A DNA stretch of 64,000 nt from positions 7,502,001-7,566,000 of the forward strand of contig JAHRBC010000001.1 in assembly GCA_022702545.1 (NCBI GenBank), read 5' to 3'. A program made the position numbers and the translations under genes. Positions within the stretch are counted from its first letter, which is position 1, and the number at the start of each line of letters is the position of its first letter. Below the pieces are notes generated by a model. It was given only the letters and a program-made list of their open reading frames with translations, ran no database searches and had not been told where the DNA came from. This document shows, piece after piece, positions 26,079 through 37,428 of the stretch. Source of the DNA: Phycomyces nitens. Its lineage: Eukaryota > Mucoromycota > Mucoromycetes > Mucorales > Phycomycetaceae.

Positions 26079-28437
26079 ATGGGAGTGCGTACATTTGAGT
26101 ATAAGATTGACAATGGCGACACAGCTTGGATGATGGTCTGCACGACCTTTATCTTTTTAATGGTAATTGCAAGCCAGGATTTGGATCTATCCATGGAAAT
26201 TAAAATAGAATGTTCTACAGGCACCAGCACTGGGATTCTTTTACGCTGGTCTTGCACGAGCCAAGAATGCATTGTCGCTAATGTACCTGACCGTATTGTC
26301 TGTGGCCGTGGTATCAATTCAGGTATAAAGAGTATGTGGCTTCCTAGATTTTGTCAATGTTCATATTTGGCATATCTAGTGGTATCTAATCGGCTTTTCT
26401 CTCACCTTCTCCGCGACGGGTGGGCCGTTCATTGGTGATTCAGGTAAGGCTCACGATATAAATTACATGCCAAATATCGAAACCAGTCCCAACTAATCCT
26501 ATCTATTGGTCAAGTCCATTTCTTGTTACGCAGCGTCGGTGTCCAGCCTCATCTAGAGTCTCAGACAATTCCTCAATCAGTCTATATGATCTTCCAGGCC
26601 ATGTTTGCCTGCATCACACCAGGTAAGCTGGCTAGCCTACGATAACAATGGATAATTAATTTCCCAAACGCCAATTCAGGTCTGGCATTTGGATCTGCTG
26701 CCGAGCGAATGTCTGTGAGTACTGGATATTCCATGGCCATGATCATCTTACTGACATTTTGGGTTCTCAAAATAGCTTGGCCCAGCAATAATCTTTATTT
26801 TTGTCTGGACAACGTGTGTCTATGGTATGTCTTACAAAGATCTTTCTAGACCACTCACATCTCGTTTGCAGACATCATCACCTACTGGGTCTGGGGCCCC
26901 AATGGCTGGCTTAACGTTATGGGAGTTCTGGATTTCGCAGGGTGAGTTTATTCTTGATTATGAGTCAGGTTCACGTGTAATTGACAGGTCACCTAAAAAA
27001 AATGTCTTGTAGTGGAACGCCTGTCCATATCTCTAGTGGTCTTGCAGCAGGTAAAAATAAAATAAAAATAAGGCGAATTTGATTCCATCATGGAATATAT
27101 ACAATTACCCGGAACTTCTTATCTAATCTTCATCTATAATATGATCGGTGCAATTAGTTGCCTATGCAATGGTCCTTGGAAAACGTCGTGATTACCACGA
27201 AAACGTAAACACTCCTCACAATGTGTCTTTTGTATTTCTCGGCCTGGCCTTCTTGTGGTTTGGTAAATAGAGTTACACATAAATAGCCGCTTGATCTCAT
27301 TCCATTTCCTAGGCTGGTTCTGCTTCAATGCCGGAAGTGCTTTGGGGGCAAACGCTCAGAGTGTGCACGCCTTGATCTGCACCCATTTGTCGGCCTGTGT
27401 GGCTGCCGTAGTCTGGGTATTGATGGACTATCGCCATACCCACAAGTGGAGTATCATTGGTCTCTGCACTGGTGCAGTAGCCGGTCTTGCTTCAATTACA
27501 CCTGGCTCTGGTTATGTGTCTTACAGCAGTTCGCTTGCATTTGGTGCCCTTGGCTCGCTTATTTGCAACATTGCTGTCCAGTACAAGCACAAGTACGGTT
27601 TCGATGATGCCCTTGATGTGTTTGCTGTGCACTACATTGGTGGGCTTGTCGGTTTGGTCTTGACAGGAATCTTTGCCCAACAGCATGTTATGGCACTCGC
27701 TTTTCCAGAAGGTACTGACCTTTCTCTGGTCCGTATTGGTGGGTGGTTGGACGGGAACTGGATGCAGGTTCCCTACCAATTGGCCGCCATTTCGTCTGTG
27801 TCTGCCTATTCGTTTGTTGTCACGTATGTCTAATTTTTGCGGCTTGTTTACACACCAGATCTTCTCTTGCTGACATTGTAACCATAGATACATCATCCTC
27901 ATCATCCTCAACATGTTTCCTTTTCTCCGTCTGCGTTTGGCCGACGAAGATGAACTGATCGGGACAGACTGGGCCGAAATGGGTGAGCGTGCATACGCCT
28001 ATCTTCCCATGGAACAAAGTACACCTGTGGAACCAAGAGATTCTTCCGCCAGTAATATCGAAGACGCCGCTACTGTCGGATCAAGTAGTCTGCGTCCTAA
28101 TAAGGCCATGGACCGTATCAAACGTCTTCTTCGTGCCGACAACCATCGATTAGTCGTCAAGGGTGTCCCTGATCTAGTCGAAGACCCTGTCGCACTAGAT
28201 TTTAATCAGCAAAAGGATCTCGGAGGCATCAGGCTCAGCGAGATAGCCCAAAATGCCACAGGGGGAGATCTTTTCCAAAAGACACCTGCTCAAATACGAC
28301 ACGAGCAACAAGAAGCAGAATCAGTAGACATTCAAGATCTACCCATGCAGGTAGTTATTCCTGACCAAGGCTCATCAGAACAGGCTTCATTACATCATAG
28401 ACCGCAATCAAAAGACAAGCATAAACAAGTAGTTTAA
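26079..28437 (+). CDS. Ammonium transporter, Mep/Amt family
   Basis: Eleven exons (26079-26162, 26221-26322, 26380-26443, 26515-26622, 26680-26714, 26776-26824, 26872-26941, 27013-27050, 27158-27262, 27313-27823, 27888-28437) join to 571 residues. It moves ammonium across the plasma membrane. N-terminal GDTAWMMVCTTFIFLM is the usual first helix. LDFAGGTPVHISSGLAA carries the conserved Asp and first pore His, and DVFAVHYIGGLVG the second pore His, so the twin-His site is intact. Further marks are WFGWFCFNAGSALGAN and the ADEDELIGTDWAEMGERAY start of the regulatory tail. After that motif come about 145 further residues of hydrophilic tail, long for the family. Stop is 175 bp from the convergent methyltransferase gene. 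Confidence 0.95.
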
Positions 28438-28612
28438 AAAAAATAAGGATCAGTCGAGGAAACACTTTTGGTTTTTATTGGGTAAAAAGGGATGGAGTGG
28501 TTGCGGTTGTGGTTGTGGTGTGTAGTTATTTGGGTCTGGTGTATTATGTGGGGTACTATGATGGTTTGAAAGAGATTTTTTTAGCAGAGAAAAAGGTTGG
28601 CTTGTAGTATCT

Positions 28613-30183
28613 TTAGTTGACAAAGTCTTCATATTGATCCATCATACGCATGGCTTCAAGACTAAGGTCTTGCTGATCGGGTGCATCGTCCAGACGGGCT
28701 TCGGTTTGGTAGAGACACGAATATTCGGGCTTGTGGTCGACTGTCTGTCCGGGTGTGTAACTATAGTTGTATGTCTGTTCGTGGAGTTCCCATTTTCCAC
28801 GGCGAACCAAAGGATGTGTGGAAGCTGATGAATCGCCAAAGGTAGCTGGGTCCAGCTTGGAAGGATCAGACAAGGGGATTGAATCGCCCACTGTGACCTC
28901 GACAAAGATCGTATAAGATCGAGTGTCATTCACAATACAACGCATCCAGCCATGAATACGCTGGGTAGCATTAACTGCAAGGGGTTCCTTGAATAGGAAG
29001 CGGACCTGTTGCCAATGAGTACGTTCGGCCATGGGACCAGTAGCCAATTCAACAGTAGTCCCAAGTGCTTCTTGGTTTGCAGTGTAAGGAGGGGGTCCAA
29101 ACACGAGATCAAACCAACCAGCAATGCCATGCATAAGCCCAGTATAGTCTGCCTCCCAGTCGTAAGGCATCGTAATGTCCTTTAATTCGGACAGTGTTAC
29201 TGTAGAAAAGTCTACAGGGAATGCATCACACACTGTAGGTGTTGTGATTAGATTGCGAGGGTCAAAATGGCCCACGACAGGCATGCCAAACATTTCTTCA
29301 CGAGCATCTTTATACAGGCAGGTGAGGTCGATTCCATAGAACGACTGCTGCTGCCTTGATGACCAGTAAAAGTGTTCTGTTAGCCTGGATATTACACACA
29401 TGTACCCAAATTTACCAGAATCTGGCTTTTCCCATAGTCTCAGTCCATAACATGGCATCAGTAAAAGGTGCAAGATAGATATTACCCTTTGAAGGGAACA
29501 AAGCTCCTCCTGGCTTCAAGTAGTGGTCTCTTGCATAAATATAACTCTCAAGCTATATAATAAAAGGGATGATTGTCAGTTGAGCTTGTTTCGATGGAGC
29601 TTGGATACCATACCATACGCTCATGGAACAAGAGGACGCCAATTGGTTCAGATACAATGGTATCAACCTTTGGAATAGGCAGATTGGGATCCTCAATCTT
29701 GGCTTTTTGTTTTTTTTGGTTATAAAAAGATGTATAAGTATTCTCCTACACGACTTTTTGTGTATATATACACAGTCAATACTCTACCATTGATGACTTC
29801 GATTTTTCCTTTCATAAACGCGTTCTTTCCGTCTTTTCCAGCCGAATCAACAAGTTTCTTCATCTTCTTTGCCATTCCGGATGCCTCGACAGCATAAACC
29901 TTTTTGGCTCCAGCTTGGGCAGCAAAGAAAGAAAGAATACCCGAACCAGCTCCAGCATCCATGACAGTTTTCCCCTCAAAACACTTTGGTTTGTTCAGCA
30001 TGATTGCAGATTGATAGGTAGACGTGCGGACTGTATCTTGGAGCATATTTTGCTATCGTTTGGTAATGAATATGATGAATAACAAGACCGAGGTAGGCTT
30101 ACTTGGTGCTGAAGCATAGCATAGTATCCAAAGTATTGGACATCGCGATGTTCTACACCGGGAAGATTTGCTTCGTTTGACAT
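28613..30183 (-). CDS. Protein arginine N-methyltransferase, CARM1/PRMT4-like
   Basis: Five exons on the minus strand (30103-30183, 29783-30052, 29614-29697, 29416-29552, 28613-29354) give 437 residues. It transfers methyl groups from S-adenosylmethionine to arginine in histones and RNA-binding proteins. Order of motifs: [18 protein letters not shown] (substrate/SAM helix), [18 protein letters not shown] (motif I), [25 protein letters not shown] (double-E loop with both Glu present), [27 protein letters not shown], and [12 protein letters not shown] (THW loop). The FWxxxSFYG and HWxQVR layout matches CARM1 better than PRMT1. The intron between exons 4 and 5 splits the Trp codon (TG|G). The unusually spaced [12 protein letters not shown] suggests minor divergence in the post-I region. 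Confidence 0.92.
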
Positions 30184-30759
30184 TATTCAGAATATATAAA
30201 GAAAAAGAACAAGAAAATTGTTATTTTTATTTTTTTATTTTCTTTGACGCGCCCAAAGATCAACGGCCTTTTCTTTTGACTTTTTGCCCATTTCGGGAGA
30301 CAGAACAGAAAATACCCATATTAGGAAAGCTTAAATTATTTACTGTGACTGTGTTTAGAAAAGATTTCCTAAAAAAGCAATTTTCGTGAGTAAAGGAATA
30401 GTAAAAATGAAGATGGTGATCTGGCCCATAATGGAATGCACGATAACTTTTTGTTTTGTTTTATCGGAGATCCAAAGTGCTAATGATTGGCTGAAATTTA
30501 TTTACCAAGCCTTGATGCTCTTTATAACGTCAAGGAAATGTCGAAATTGAAACAGCTATTGTACTTTTTGTCCAAAAATGCCTATAGCAAACGCTGAATA
30601 GATATAAAAAGGAATGAAGCCCTCTAATGATTCATTTATCTTTCAATTTATTATAAATATAGATGATGGAGAGAAATACATAGATAATTGATGAGGGAGG
30701 AAGTATGGTGTGGAAATGAGATAGAATGTTGTTATTGTTTGCTTTTGCATTTTATTAGT
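30184..30759. other. Intergenic region
   Basis: Spacer of about 580 bp between the co-oriented NC2-beta (upstream) and methyltransferase genes. It holds the 3' end of the former and the promoter of the latter. No gene seen. Confidence 0.5.
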
Positions 30760-31373
30760 TTATTGTTGCTGGGCTTCGAATTTGAGTCGTGATTGGGCAA
30801 ACAAGAGTTCCTGCTGTCGTAACAACTCTTCTTCAGAGATGCCAGTGTTCTCCAGTCGTGTGCTCTTCTTGTCTCGATCCTATTAAACATCAGTACGCAT
30901 CTCATTCCCAGCCAAACTTTATACCTTTTGTTGTTTTTTGTGTTCTTTGAATACTTCGTCTACTTCTTCTACATAGTCCTCAAAACCAAGTGCCTGGAGT
31001 GCTGACACGACATGTTCGCCTGCAATCGTTTTTTTGGTCTCTTTTTCACAAATCTCATTGGCTTCAGAAGCAATCAGATGGATGAATTCTAAAGAAAAAA
31101 AAACCAAAAATAAATATCGTCGTTTCTATCAGCTTGTGATATTGCTAATATCTAGATTCTTACCAACACAGCAATCGATTAGAAGATCGCGTGTATCTTT
31201 GGCGCACACGACATCTTCGGGCATCATTTCGTTGATGAGTTTCTGAACGGTGGCTAGCAAGAGAATAATTCATTCAAAAACCATCAGCATTTTTTTCTTG
31301 GTGGCCTTTCTATACCTTTGGGCAAGGACAGTTCGTCGTCGCCTGTGGGTCCAGAACGCTCATTATCGCTCAT
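30760..31373 (-). CDS. Negative cofactor 2 beta (Dr1), histone-fold transcription repressor
   Basis: Exons 31316-31373, 31164-31253, 30925-31088 and 30760-30879 encode 143 residues, the usual length in fungi. NC2-beta pairs with NC2-alpha (DRAP1/Bur6), binds TBP on the promoter and blocks TFIIA/TFIIB entry. The histone fold spans about residues 14-95: ELSLPKATVQKLINEMMPED, CAKDTRDLLIDCCVEFIHLI, ASEANEICEKETKKTIAGEH, VVSALQALGFEDYVEEV. The C-terminal helix is Gln/Leu-rich (EEELLRQQELLFAQSRLKFE), as expected for the TBP-contacting tail. Conservation is very high and every exon joins in phase. Confidence 0.96.
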
Positions 31374-31730
31374 TTTTGTAAGGCAAATTGATTCAAATAC
31401 AACGAAGAACAGGTAAAGTTACGAAAGAATACCGTAGCACAAGAGAAAATAAATTATACAGTCACACCCACTTGTGTCCCGTACAGTTTATAAATGTCGA
31501 AAAATTTCAGAAATATTTTGAGAAAAAAAGAGACAGACAGACCTCATTTTCTTCATTATCTCATTACTCAAAGAATGTCTCAACTCGATAATCCCAAATC
31601 AACATTTGGCTTTATACCGTTCAATAATATCAGTAGCATTGACCTGTCACCTGCCTTTTCAAAGCTCATCTTTCTCTTGAGAAGAATTCAATCATAGTTT
31701 AAAGTCCTTGGTCAACTGTGCAAACAACTG

Positions 31731-32540
31731 TTGAATGCATTAGTCAAAGCGCATGTCTATTTCATAGAAATTCAATTAAACGGGTGGACCAAAAAAAAAA
31801 CGACAAGACATCTCGAGAGAATTATACGATATCTATTTACCACTTATAAACAACTCAAATTAGAAATGAATGTCAGTATGTGTAGAAATGCCATTATCCG
31901 TTTTGTTAGGCAACTTGACTTTGAAACTGGCGTTACTACACATAAACCTCGCCTCGCTGAAAAGTACAGGAAGACCAGTCTTTACTGGTCCATGGAAAAG
32001 GTGAATTGTCCAAATGACCAAAAAAAATATGGATCAGTATGGCTTGGTCAGATAAATCGTTCTTTTGCTTGGACGGAAACGACGGTATCAAGCGTATGTT
32101 TCGAAAAATTGGAGAAAATATAAATAGGCCCATAACATCTTGCCAGTAAAGTTATAAAGTGCTAGAATCATGATTTGGGATAGGGGATTTGGTCCAGTGA
32201 AGACCATAAACACTAGCACTGTGAATCAGTAAAATTCGACCCCTTACTGTACAGGCAGATATTCTCAGTAGCGGGAAAACGACACACTATATCAGGGGCT
32301 TTTAGCACTAGAGTTAAAGAGTCTTGATCTGAGCTCAATTGATCGCTTCTGGGATACTCTTGAGATGCTAATTGAGAAGAGGCTGACAGCAATTAATAAT
32401 TTAGATGATTTGGAGATGAGTTTACAAAAAAAAACAATGACAAAGTTGGGCACAAGTATCCAAATCGTTTTGATGGCAGTATGCAGAGATATCAAGCAGT
32501 AATTGATGTCTTTGGCGGTATGGCCAAGTACTAAAGCCCA
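31731..32540 (+). pseudogene. Tc1/mariner transposase relic
   Basis: The first part (31731-32123) is an open frame of 130 codons with the Tc1 layout: helix-turn-helix-like RHLERIIRYLFTTYKQL, then DFETGVTTHKPRLAEKY, then RKTSLYWSMEKVN and a damaged WSDESRF block (WLGQINRSFAWTETT). After stops, MIWDRGFGPVKTINTSTVNQ (32171-32230) and LDLSSIDRFWDTLEMLIEKR (32320-32380) follow. The latter corresponds to SPDLNPIEHLWDELER. Frameshifts, stops and the lost first Asp make it inactive. Confidence 0.75.
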
Positions 32541-32609
32541 TCTTTCTTTTTTAAATATTAAAATACACACATCAACCGTTATTTTTACAGATTATGAGAA
32601 TATTAGCCA

Positions 32610-32750
32610 ATCTCTTTAAAGGGAAATGTCGACCAAGACAAATATGCCGATTGCCTGGCAGAACACTTTACTCCACTATATGGAGAACTCGTCCAGAATA
32701 TTAATAAGCTGTTTTTGTTCCATAATAGTCTTATGCCACAAGGTATAAAA
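32610..32750 (+). pseudogene. Short Tc1/mariner fragment, same family as the element at 42-43 kb
   Basis: The plus strand reads KGNVDQDKYADCLAEHFTPL and YGELVQNINKLFLFHNSLMP. The same block occurs on the minus strand near 42390-42490 (DHDKYADCLAEHF...YEEIVRNISRQFFF). The DNAPxH region is destroyed here. It follows directly on the previous relic, so two different Tc1 families were inserted side by side. Confidence 0.65.
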
Positions 32751-33189
32751 TAGAGAGATATCTTATAAATATTTTCGACTTTTGGTCTGCACAAGCCCAA
32801 TATTTCAATTTTATTGAGCGTGGGTGTACTTATTATGGTATAAAATTTACAATAATTGAGAGAAAGATAACAAATGTATATGAGTTTTAGGTGGTAATCC
32901 ACAAAACATGTTTAGGGATACATTTTCATGATTTGGAAATTTTGTTGGTCAGTATGTCAAATAGAGTCCAAGTAATTGCTAAAAAAAAAAAAGGCGGAAC
33001 AACCAGATACTAAAAGATCTTTTTTATATTTGCATTTAACAAATATTTGACCATCTCTTTAAGAAGTTTGGCATTATCCCAACTGTATTTTATTATGAAC
33101 ATATATATATATAAAAGAAAAGCAAATTCTGTCAACCGATTTTTTTTATGTTAAAGTGCGTATCGATTTTATTTAAGAATAACTAATAG

Positions 33190-35016
33190 CTAAAATGTTT
33201 CAATAATACAATCGGATACATAACCAAGTTTTATCTTTGTATATCCAAAGACATTGTTGTTGCTCCAAGTAAAATACGGGTATGTTTTTGGTGAATCAAG
33301 AGCATCAGTTTTAATAGTACCCGTGCTTCCCTCGTAACTTATAATAGATTTTTCAATGCTTGAACCTCGTCCTTTTGAAATGTTCTTCATGATATGCAAG
33401 CGATCTTTGTAAAACCAGCGGTAGCAAGCTTTGATAGGTTTTCCTCCGACAACAACCGGTAAAACTTTGGGATCATACTCTTGTTTTGGAGGAATATCTT
33501 CAATCGGCCGAGTAATAAGAGTTACATTCAAAATGTCTGGACATGCGTTTTTGTATTTTATAATAAAGTGTGTATTTTGAATATTCAAGGACTTTAGACG
33601 GATATAGGTCATGTCAATAAACTGACATCCAGGTGTTGAAAGGTGACCAGACACTGCTGTTCTTACTAGACTTAGCGCACTCAAACTTCTGCAGTGGAAT
33701 GATATAAAGCGGAGAACGTTTGATGCAATGTTTGCTGCCCTTATCTTTAGTGATTGGAGTCCAAATCTTCTTGAATCGTAGAGTTCGTCTTTAACGTCGA
33801 TTTGAGTAAATCCAAGTGAAAGTGATTTCAAGCAAGGTATTGTTTCCAACAGGGTATCTAGTTCAATAGGCAAGACTGGAGTGGTAATTTCGAGTTCGAT
33901 CAAGTCACAAAGGCTTTCCCTCATCGCCATCAAGTTCATTGGAATCATCTTTTTTTCCTTGTATTTCAGAGAAAATGATTCAACAGTACTTGAATATTCG
34001 CTCAGGTAAAGCTCTGTAATGTGTTTGGCAAGCTCTGCAGGTCTATCAAGAGAACGGAGAGTAGCAGGAGCTACTTTGACTGAGATTGATATGTGTTTTA
34101 ATGGTATTTTGAGATGTTTGCTCATGTTCCAGATAAATAGACATTCTTTCCCAAGACAATTGGTATATTCGATGTTTAATTTTCTTAGGCGTTGAAACGG
34201 TAAAGGTACTTTTTGAAATAAGGATACTGCGTCTTTGCTTTGTTGTTCGACTGTTGCTTGGTAATTTAATGAACAAAAATCGAATGTGTGTAGATTGGGA
34301 TATTTACGAGCAAAATAGCACAGCCACAGATAGTCGGTTTCCGTGGATGTTATGGTTAAGCTTGCCATCTTTGGTGCCGGTAATATTTTTGACATACGTT
34401 CAAGGTCGGTTTGGGAAATGGTCAACAAATCTGAACTTAGTTTCAGATGTCCAAGGTAGTTTAGATTCGAGTGAATGGTTTCAAGGTCGTTTAATGAGAA
34501 TACGATTAGATTCGGTTCCTCCATTCGATTGATAATCTCTAGTCGTTTCAGGAGAGGTAAGCGTAAGACTATTTCAAGAAGAACATTCTTTGTGTCCGGC
34601 ATAGGCAGATTATTTAAAGATATATGAAGCTCTCTCAGTAATCTCCAGAGGTGCCAATCAGCAGTGATTCCAAGGCTTATTGGGACTAGATAGCCTGCTT
34701 CGAGATGAAGGTGTTTTATATTCTGAAAGGTATTTTGTAGCACGAAAATGTCTTTGTCTGTTGCGTTCAAATGATGATTTACGTATAAATGTCGTACGAG
34801 GTGTCCAGTATCACGGTGGGTGTGTTGATAAGTATGAAGCGGATCAGCAAGGGCTTCTAAGGTTTCGTTGGATTCTATTACTAGAACAGAATGCAATGAA
34901 TCCTGAAATATTTGTTGCCATGCTTTACATACTAAAGAACAAGAGACCTTGTCGTTGAGGGGAAGAAAATCCGTGAGTTTGATTATGATTTCTTGCGGAA
35001 AATCTGACAAAAGCAT
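33190..35016 (-). CDS. F-box/leucine-rich repeat-like protein, intronless
   Basis: Single open frame of 608 residues. The F-box lies at about residues 3-48: SDFPQEIIIKLTDFLPLNDK, CSLVCKAWQQIFQDSLHSVL. The rest is a series of irregular LRR-like repeats with recurring LxxLxL units (LPLLKRLEII, LRKLNIEYTN, LKSLSLGFTQI, LQSLKIRAANI, LSALSLVRTAV, LKSLNIQNTHF). It would act as a substrate receptor of an SCF ubiquitin ligase; the target is unknown. It is a paralogue of the gene at 1-689 (shared TGHLVRHL / FQNIKHLHL pattern). It has no introns, unlike its neighbours, and sits in a transposon-rich stretch; it is nevertheless intact over its full length. Confidence 0.88.
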   Translation of the reverse strand: MLLSDFPQEIIIKLTDFLPLNDKVSCSLVCKAWQQIFQDSLHSVLVIESNETLEALADPLHTYQHTHRDTGHLVRHLYVNHHLNATDKDIFVLQNTFQNIKHLHLEAGYLVPISLGITADWHLWRLLRELHISLNNLPMPDTKNVLLEIVLRLPLLKRLEIINRMEEPNLIVFSLNDLETIHSNLNYLGHLKLSSDLLTISQTDLERMSKILPAPKMASLTITSTETDYLWLCYFARKYPNLHTFDFCSLNYQATVEQQSKDAVSLFQKVPLPFQRLRKLNIEYTNCLGKECLFIWNMSKHLKIPLKHISISVKVAPATLRSLDRPAELAKHITELYLSEYSSTVESFSLKYKEKKMIPMNLMAMRESLCDLIELEITTPVLPIELDTLLETIPCLKSLSLGFTQIDVKDELYDSRRFGLQSLKIRAANIASNVLRFISFHCRSLSALSLVRTAVSGHLSTPGCQFIDMTYIRLKSLNIQNTHFIIKYKNACPDILNVTLITRPIEDIPPKQEYDPKVLPVVVGGKPIKACYRWFYKDRLHIMKNISKGRGSSIEKSIISYEGSTGTIKTDALDSPKTYPYFTWSNNNVFGYTKIKLGYVSDCIIETF

Positions 35017-36111
35017 GCTAAAAAGGGTATTTTGAAAGTAGATGTTGTGGAAAAAGATATTTCAAAACCTTTTAAACGCAAAAATGCCCTTTTATTAATT
35101 CAAATACCAGAAAAAAAGCAAGACACAATATATTGTAGGACAAAGGGATCCAATCCGCAGTAAATATATTTTGATGCCCAATAATAATCAATGGCAATAT
35201 TCTATAAATCCCAAGTGTTTGGGCGAGATTTACTTGAATATCTGCATTATACTTTTTTACAGCATGTCTAATACGTACACTCATGTAAACACCAATGCAT
35301 ACATATATTTCTAAAAGCTCTATATGTTTAATACTTAATTAGAGAGGTCCAAAATATTGAGTGCTTAGCCATTGTCATACATTGAATCAGTAGCATTTAT
35401 ATCCTTAATACTGACTATTACAGAGCTCCTCCAAGATAGTACAAGAAATGTAAATAACCCAGGATAGAAAACCTTGAGGATCATTCGTCATCTAATAAAT
35501 TGAAAATAATATTTTGACAATAGATCTCGGGTTTCAAGCTAGCCTGTAGTTTCATTTGTATAGCTCCCACAAAAGCGACGCACTTTTTAATCCAAATATA
35601 TTTCTTGATCGCTAATCCTAGGGGATCTATCTTTTTATTTTGCTAAATATCTCAAGAGTGATAAATGGTTGCAAGGACAGTGTTTTTCTTTTTTTTTCTT
35701 TTTGAGAATCGGGTAATGCGAAAAGTACTTTTTGTATCTTTCTGCTACTGGCAATTGATTCAGTAGATTGCGTATAAAAAAGTAATCTCATTGGGAATCT
35801 ACTACATTACAGCTAAACACTTTTTTTTTGTTGTATACTTACGGTACAGTAGGAAAAAGTAAGTAAGAGTAGAAGCAGAAAAGCAAAAAAAAAAAGGCGA
35901 ATGGATTAGCATGGGATTTAGTAATTAGCTACAAATGTAATGATTCTATTATCTTGAGTGATGGGCACATCATTTTGGTAAAAAATAGCCTTTTTTTTTT
36001 TTGTATTATTTCAGGTAAAAAATAGCCAGCAGACACTATAGACATTATTACCATAAAAGGCAAGCAAAGAGTTGCACGTATTTCTTAATTTTCTATACAC
36101 CGATAATACTG
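35017..36111. other. Intergenic region
   Basis: About 1.1 kb upstream of the F-box/LRR gene. AT-rich with several T runs (35688-35700, 35821-35829, 35991-36002). No protein-coding content recognised. Confidence 0.5.
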
Positions 36112-36183
36112 GTGTATGACTCGGTTGGTTGAGGCGTTGGATTTTCAATGTACAGGTCCGGGGTTCGAACCTCGGGCTTGGAA
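36112..36183 (+). other. tRNA-like segment (tRNA pseudogene or SINE head)
   Basis: TGACTCGGTTGG (36117-36128) is an A-box-like D-arm and GGTTCGAACC (36162-36171) is a perfect B box. The T-arm pairs at four of five positions. The anticodon stem does not pair, so it is not a functional tRNA by eye. It ends about 40 bp outside the left inverted repeat of the DNA transposon. Confidence 0.4.
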
Positions 36184-36219
36184 ATTGGAGAAGAGAAGAC
36201 GTTTTCGCCGACTTGGTTA

Positions 36220-36238
36220 TATCACACCAAAAGAAATT
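36220..36238 (+). repeat. Left terminal inverted repeat of the DNA transposon
   Basis: TATCACACCAAAAGAAATT, identical to the reverse complement of 40429-40447. The next bases inward differ between the two ends. Confidence 0.85.
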
Positions 36239-37161
36239 TGATTACTAATTTGGACAGGTTTTCAGCACTTTTATCGGCGCTTGCTGGGAGCAATAAATCG
36301 CCTTATATAGAATAAGGAAATCTGGCCATAGAATGGGTTTAAATTATAGCTGCTAAAACGAATTTGGAAATAATGGGTTTTGGAATACAGCAATTTTATT
36401 TAGAAAAAATATTGGGAAAATATTAGGGGGGTTCAACTTTTATTAGAATTAGAATTAGAATTAGGCCACTACTAGGCCACTACTAGGCTTTTACTTGGCC
36501 TTTGCTTGATACCTGTCCAGAATTTACCTGGCTACTTGGACTCCAGCAAGGTTCACTGACATGATATATGGACAAGCAAGGTTGCAGTGTAAAGAGCCAG
36601 GGTCACAGACAAACTATTCATATAACCACAGACAGAAATATCCATTGCTAGTATTGAAAAATGGCAAAAGTTAGTAGTTGTATTTACACTGATAATTATA
36701 TAGTAAAATACCTTTGTTATGGATGAAGAATGATGCTGTTTTGTATGCCATTTCCTTGTCTAAAATGTAAACCATGTGTTAGTATGTGAAGTGTTTTAGC
36801 TTGCAGTGGCTTGTTTATTCATGTAAAAGCTTACCTCATAATGACAAGCACTTAATTAAAAGGATCTTGATTAATTAACAAGTACAAAAGTAATATATGG
36901 TTTATTTTATTTACCAGAACTGATCAGAAGCATGATTTGAGTATTCTCTATAAAACTAGAGTATTAATCATCAGTCATTACAATTTTTGTTTGATGAGTA
37001 AGAAAAAAGAGAAAAAAATCGACTAGTAAAAATAAGAAGAAAAGAAAAAAAATGCCAAGACAAAATTCAAAGTCAGAAAACTATTTAAGTAATCATTGGT
37101 CTAATTGTTGACAGGCACCTTCTTTGGTTTTCTTTTTTCATTTACTCAACATCACTTTATA

Positions 37162-37380
37162 ATGGGAAAGGAAAAGTTAACATATAATAAATGCTTGAGC
37201 AAAATTAAGCTCGTAAACCATTCTCTCGTCTGCCACATATGTTCGCAAGAGTGCAGTACATTGTATAATCTTCAGCGACACATTCAGGCCCATAATCCAG
37301 TTACCTCTTTGGATTCATCAACTGAAAAATGTACTCGATCCCAACGCCACAAATATTCCCGATTCACAAAGAGAATTTAA
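37162..37380 (+). CDS. C2H2 zinc-finger ORF of the transposon (probable N-terminal part of the transposase)
   Basis: From MGKEKLTYNK the 72-codon frame holds one classical finger, CHICSQECSTLYNLQRHIQAH (C-x2-C-x12-H-x3-H), then a basic tail ending in TAA. The large transposase ORF begins 48 bp later in the same frame, but a TAA and a TGA lie between. In a shifted frame this gap reads EFNVAEDDQEAAFKLIF, so either a small intron or two compensating frameshifts separate finger and catalytic part. Related Plavaka proteins carry such a finger at their N-terminus. An upstream in-frame ATG at 37105 would add a hydrophobic stretch and seems less likely. Confidence 0.65.
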   Translation: MGKEKLTYNKCLSKIKLVNHSLVCHICSQECSTLYNLQRHIQAHNPVTSLDSSTEKCTRSQRHKYSRFTKRI

Positions 37381-37428
37381 TGTTGCGGAAGATGATCAAG
37401 AAGCAGCATTCAAGCTGATCTTTCAGCC

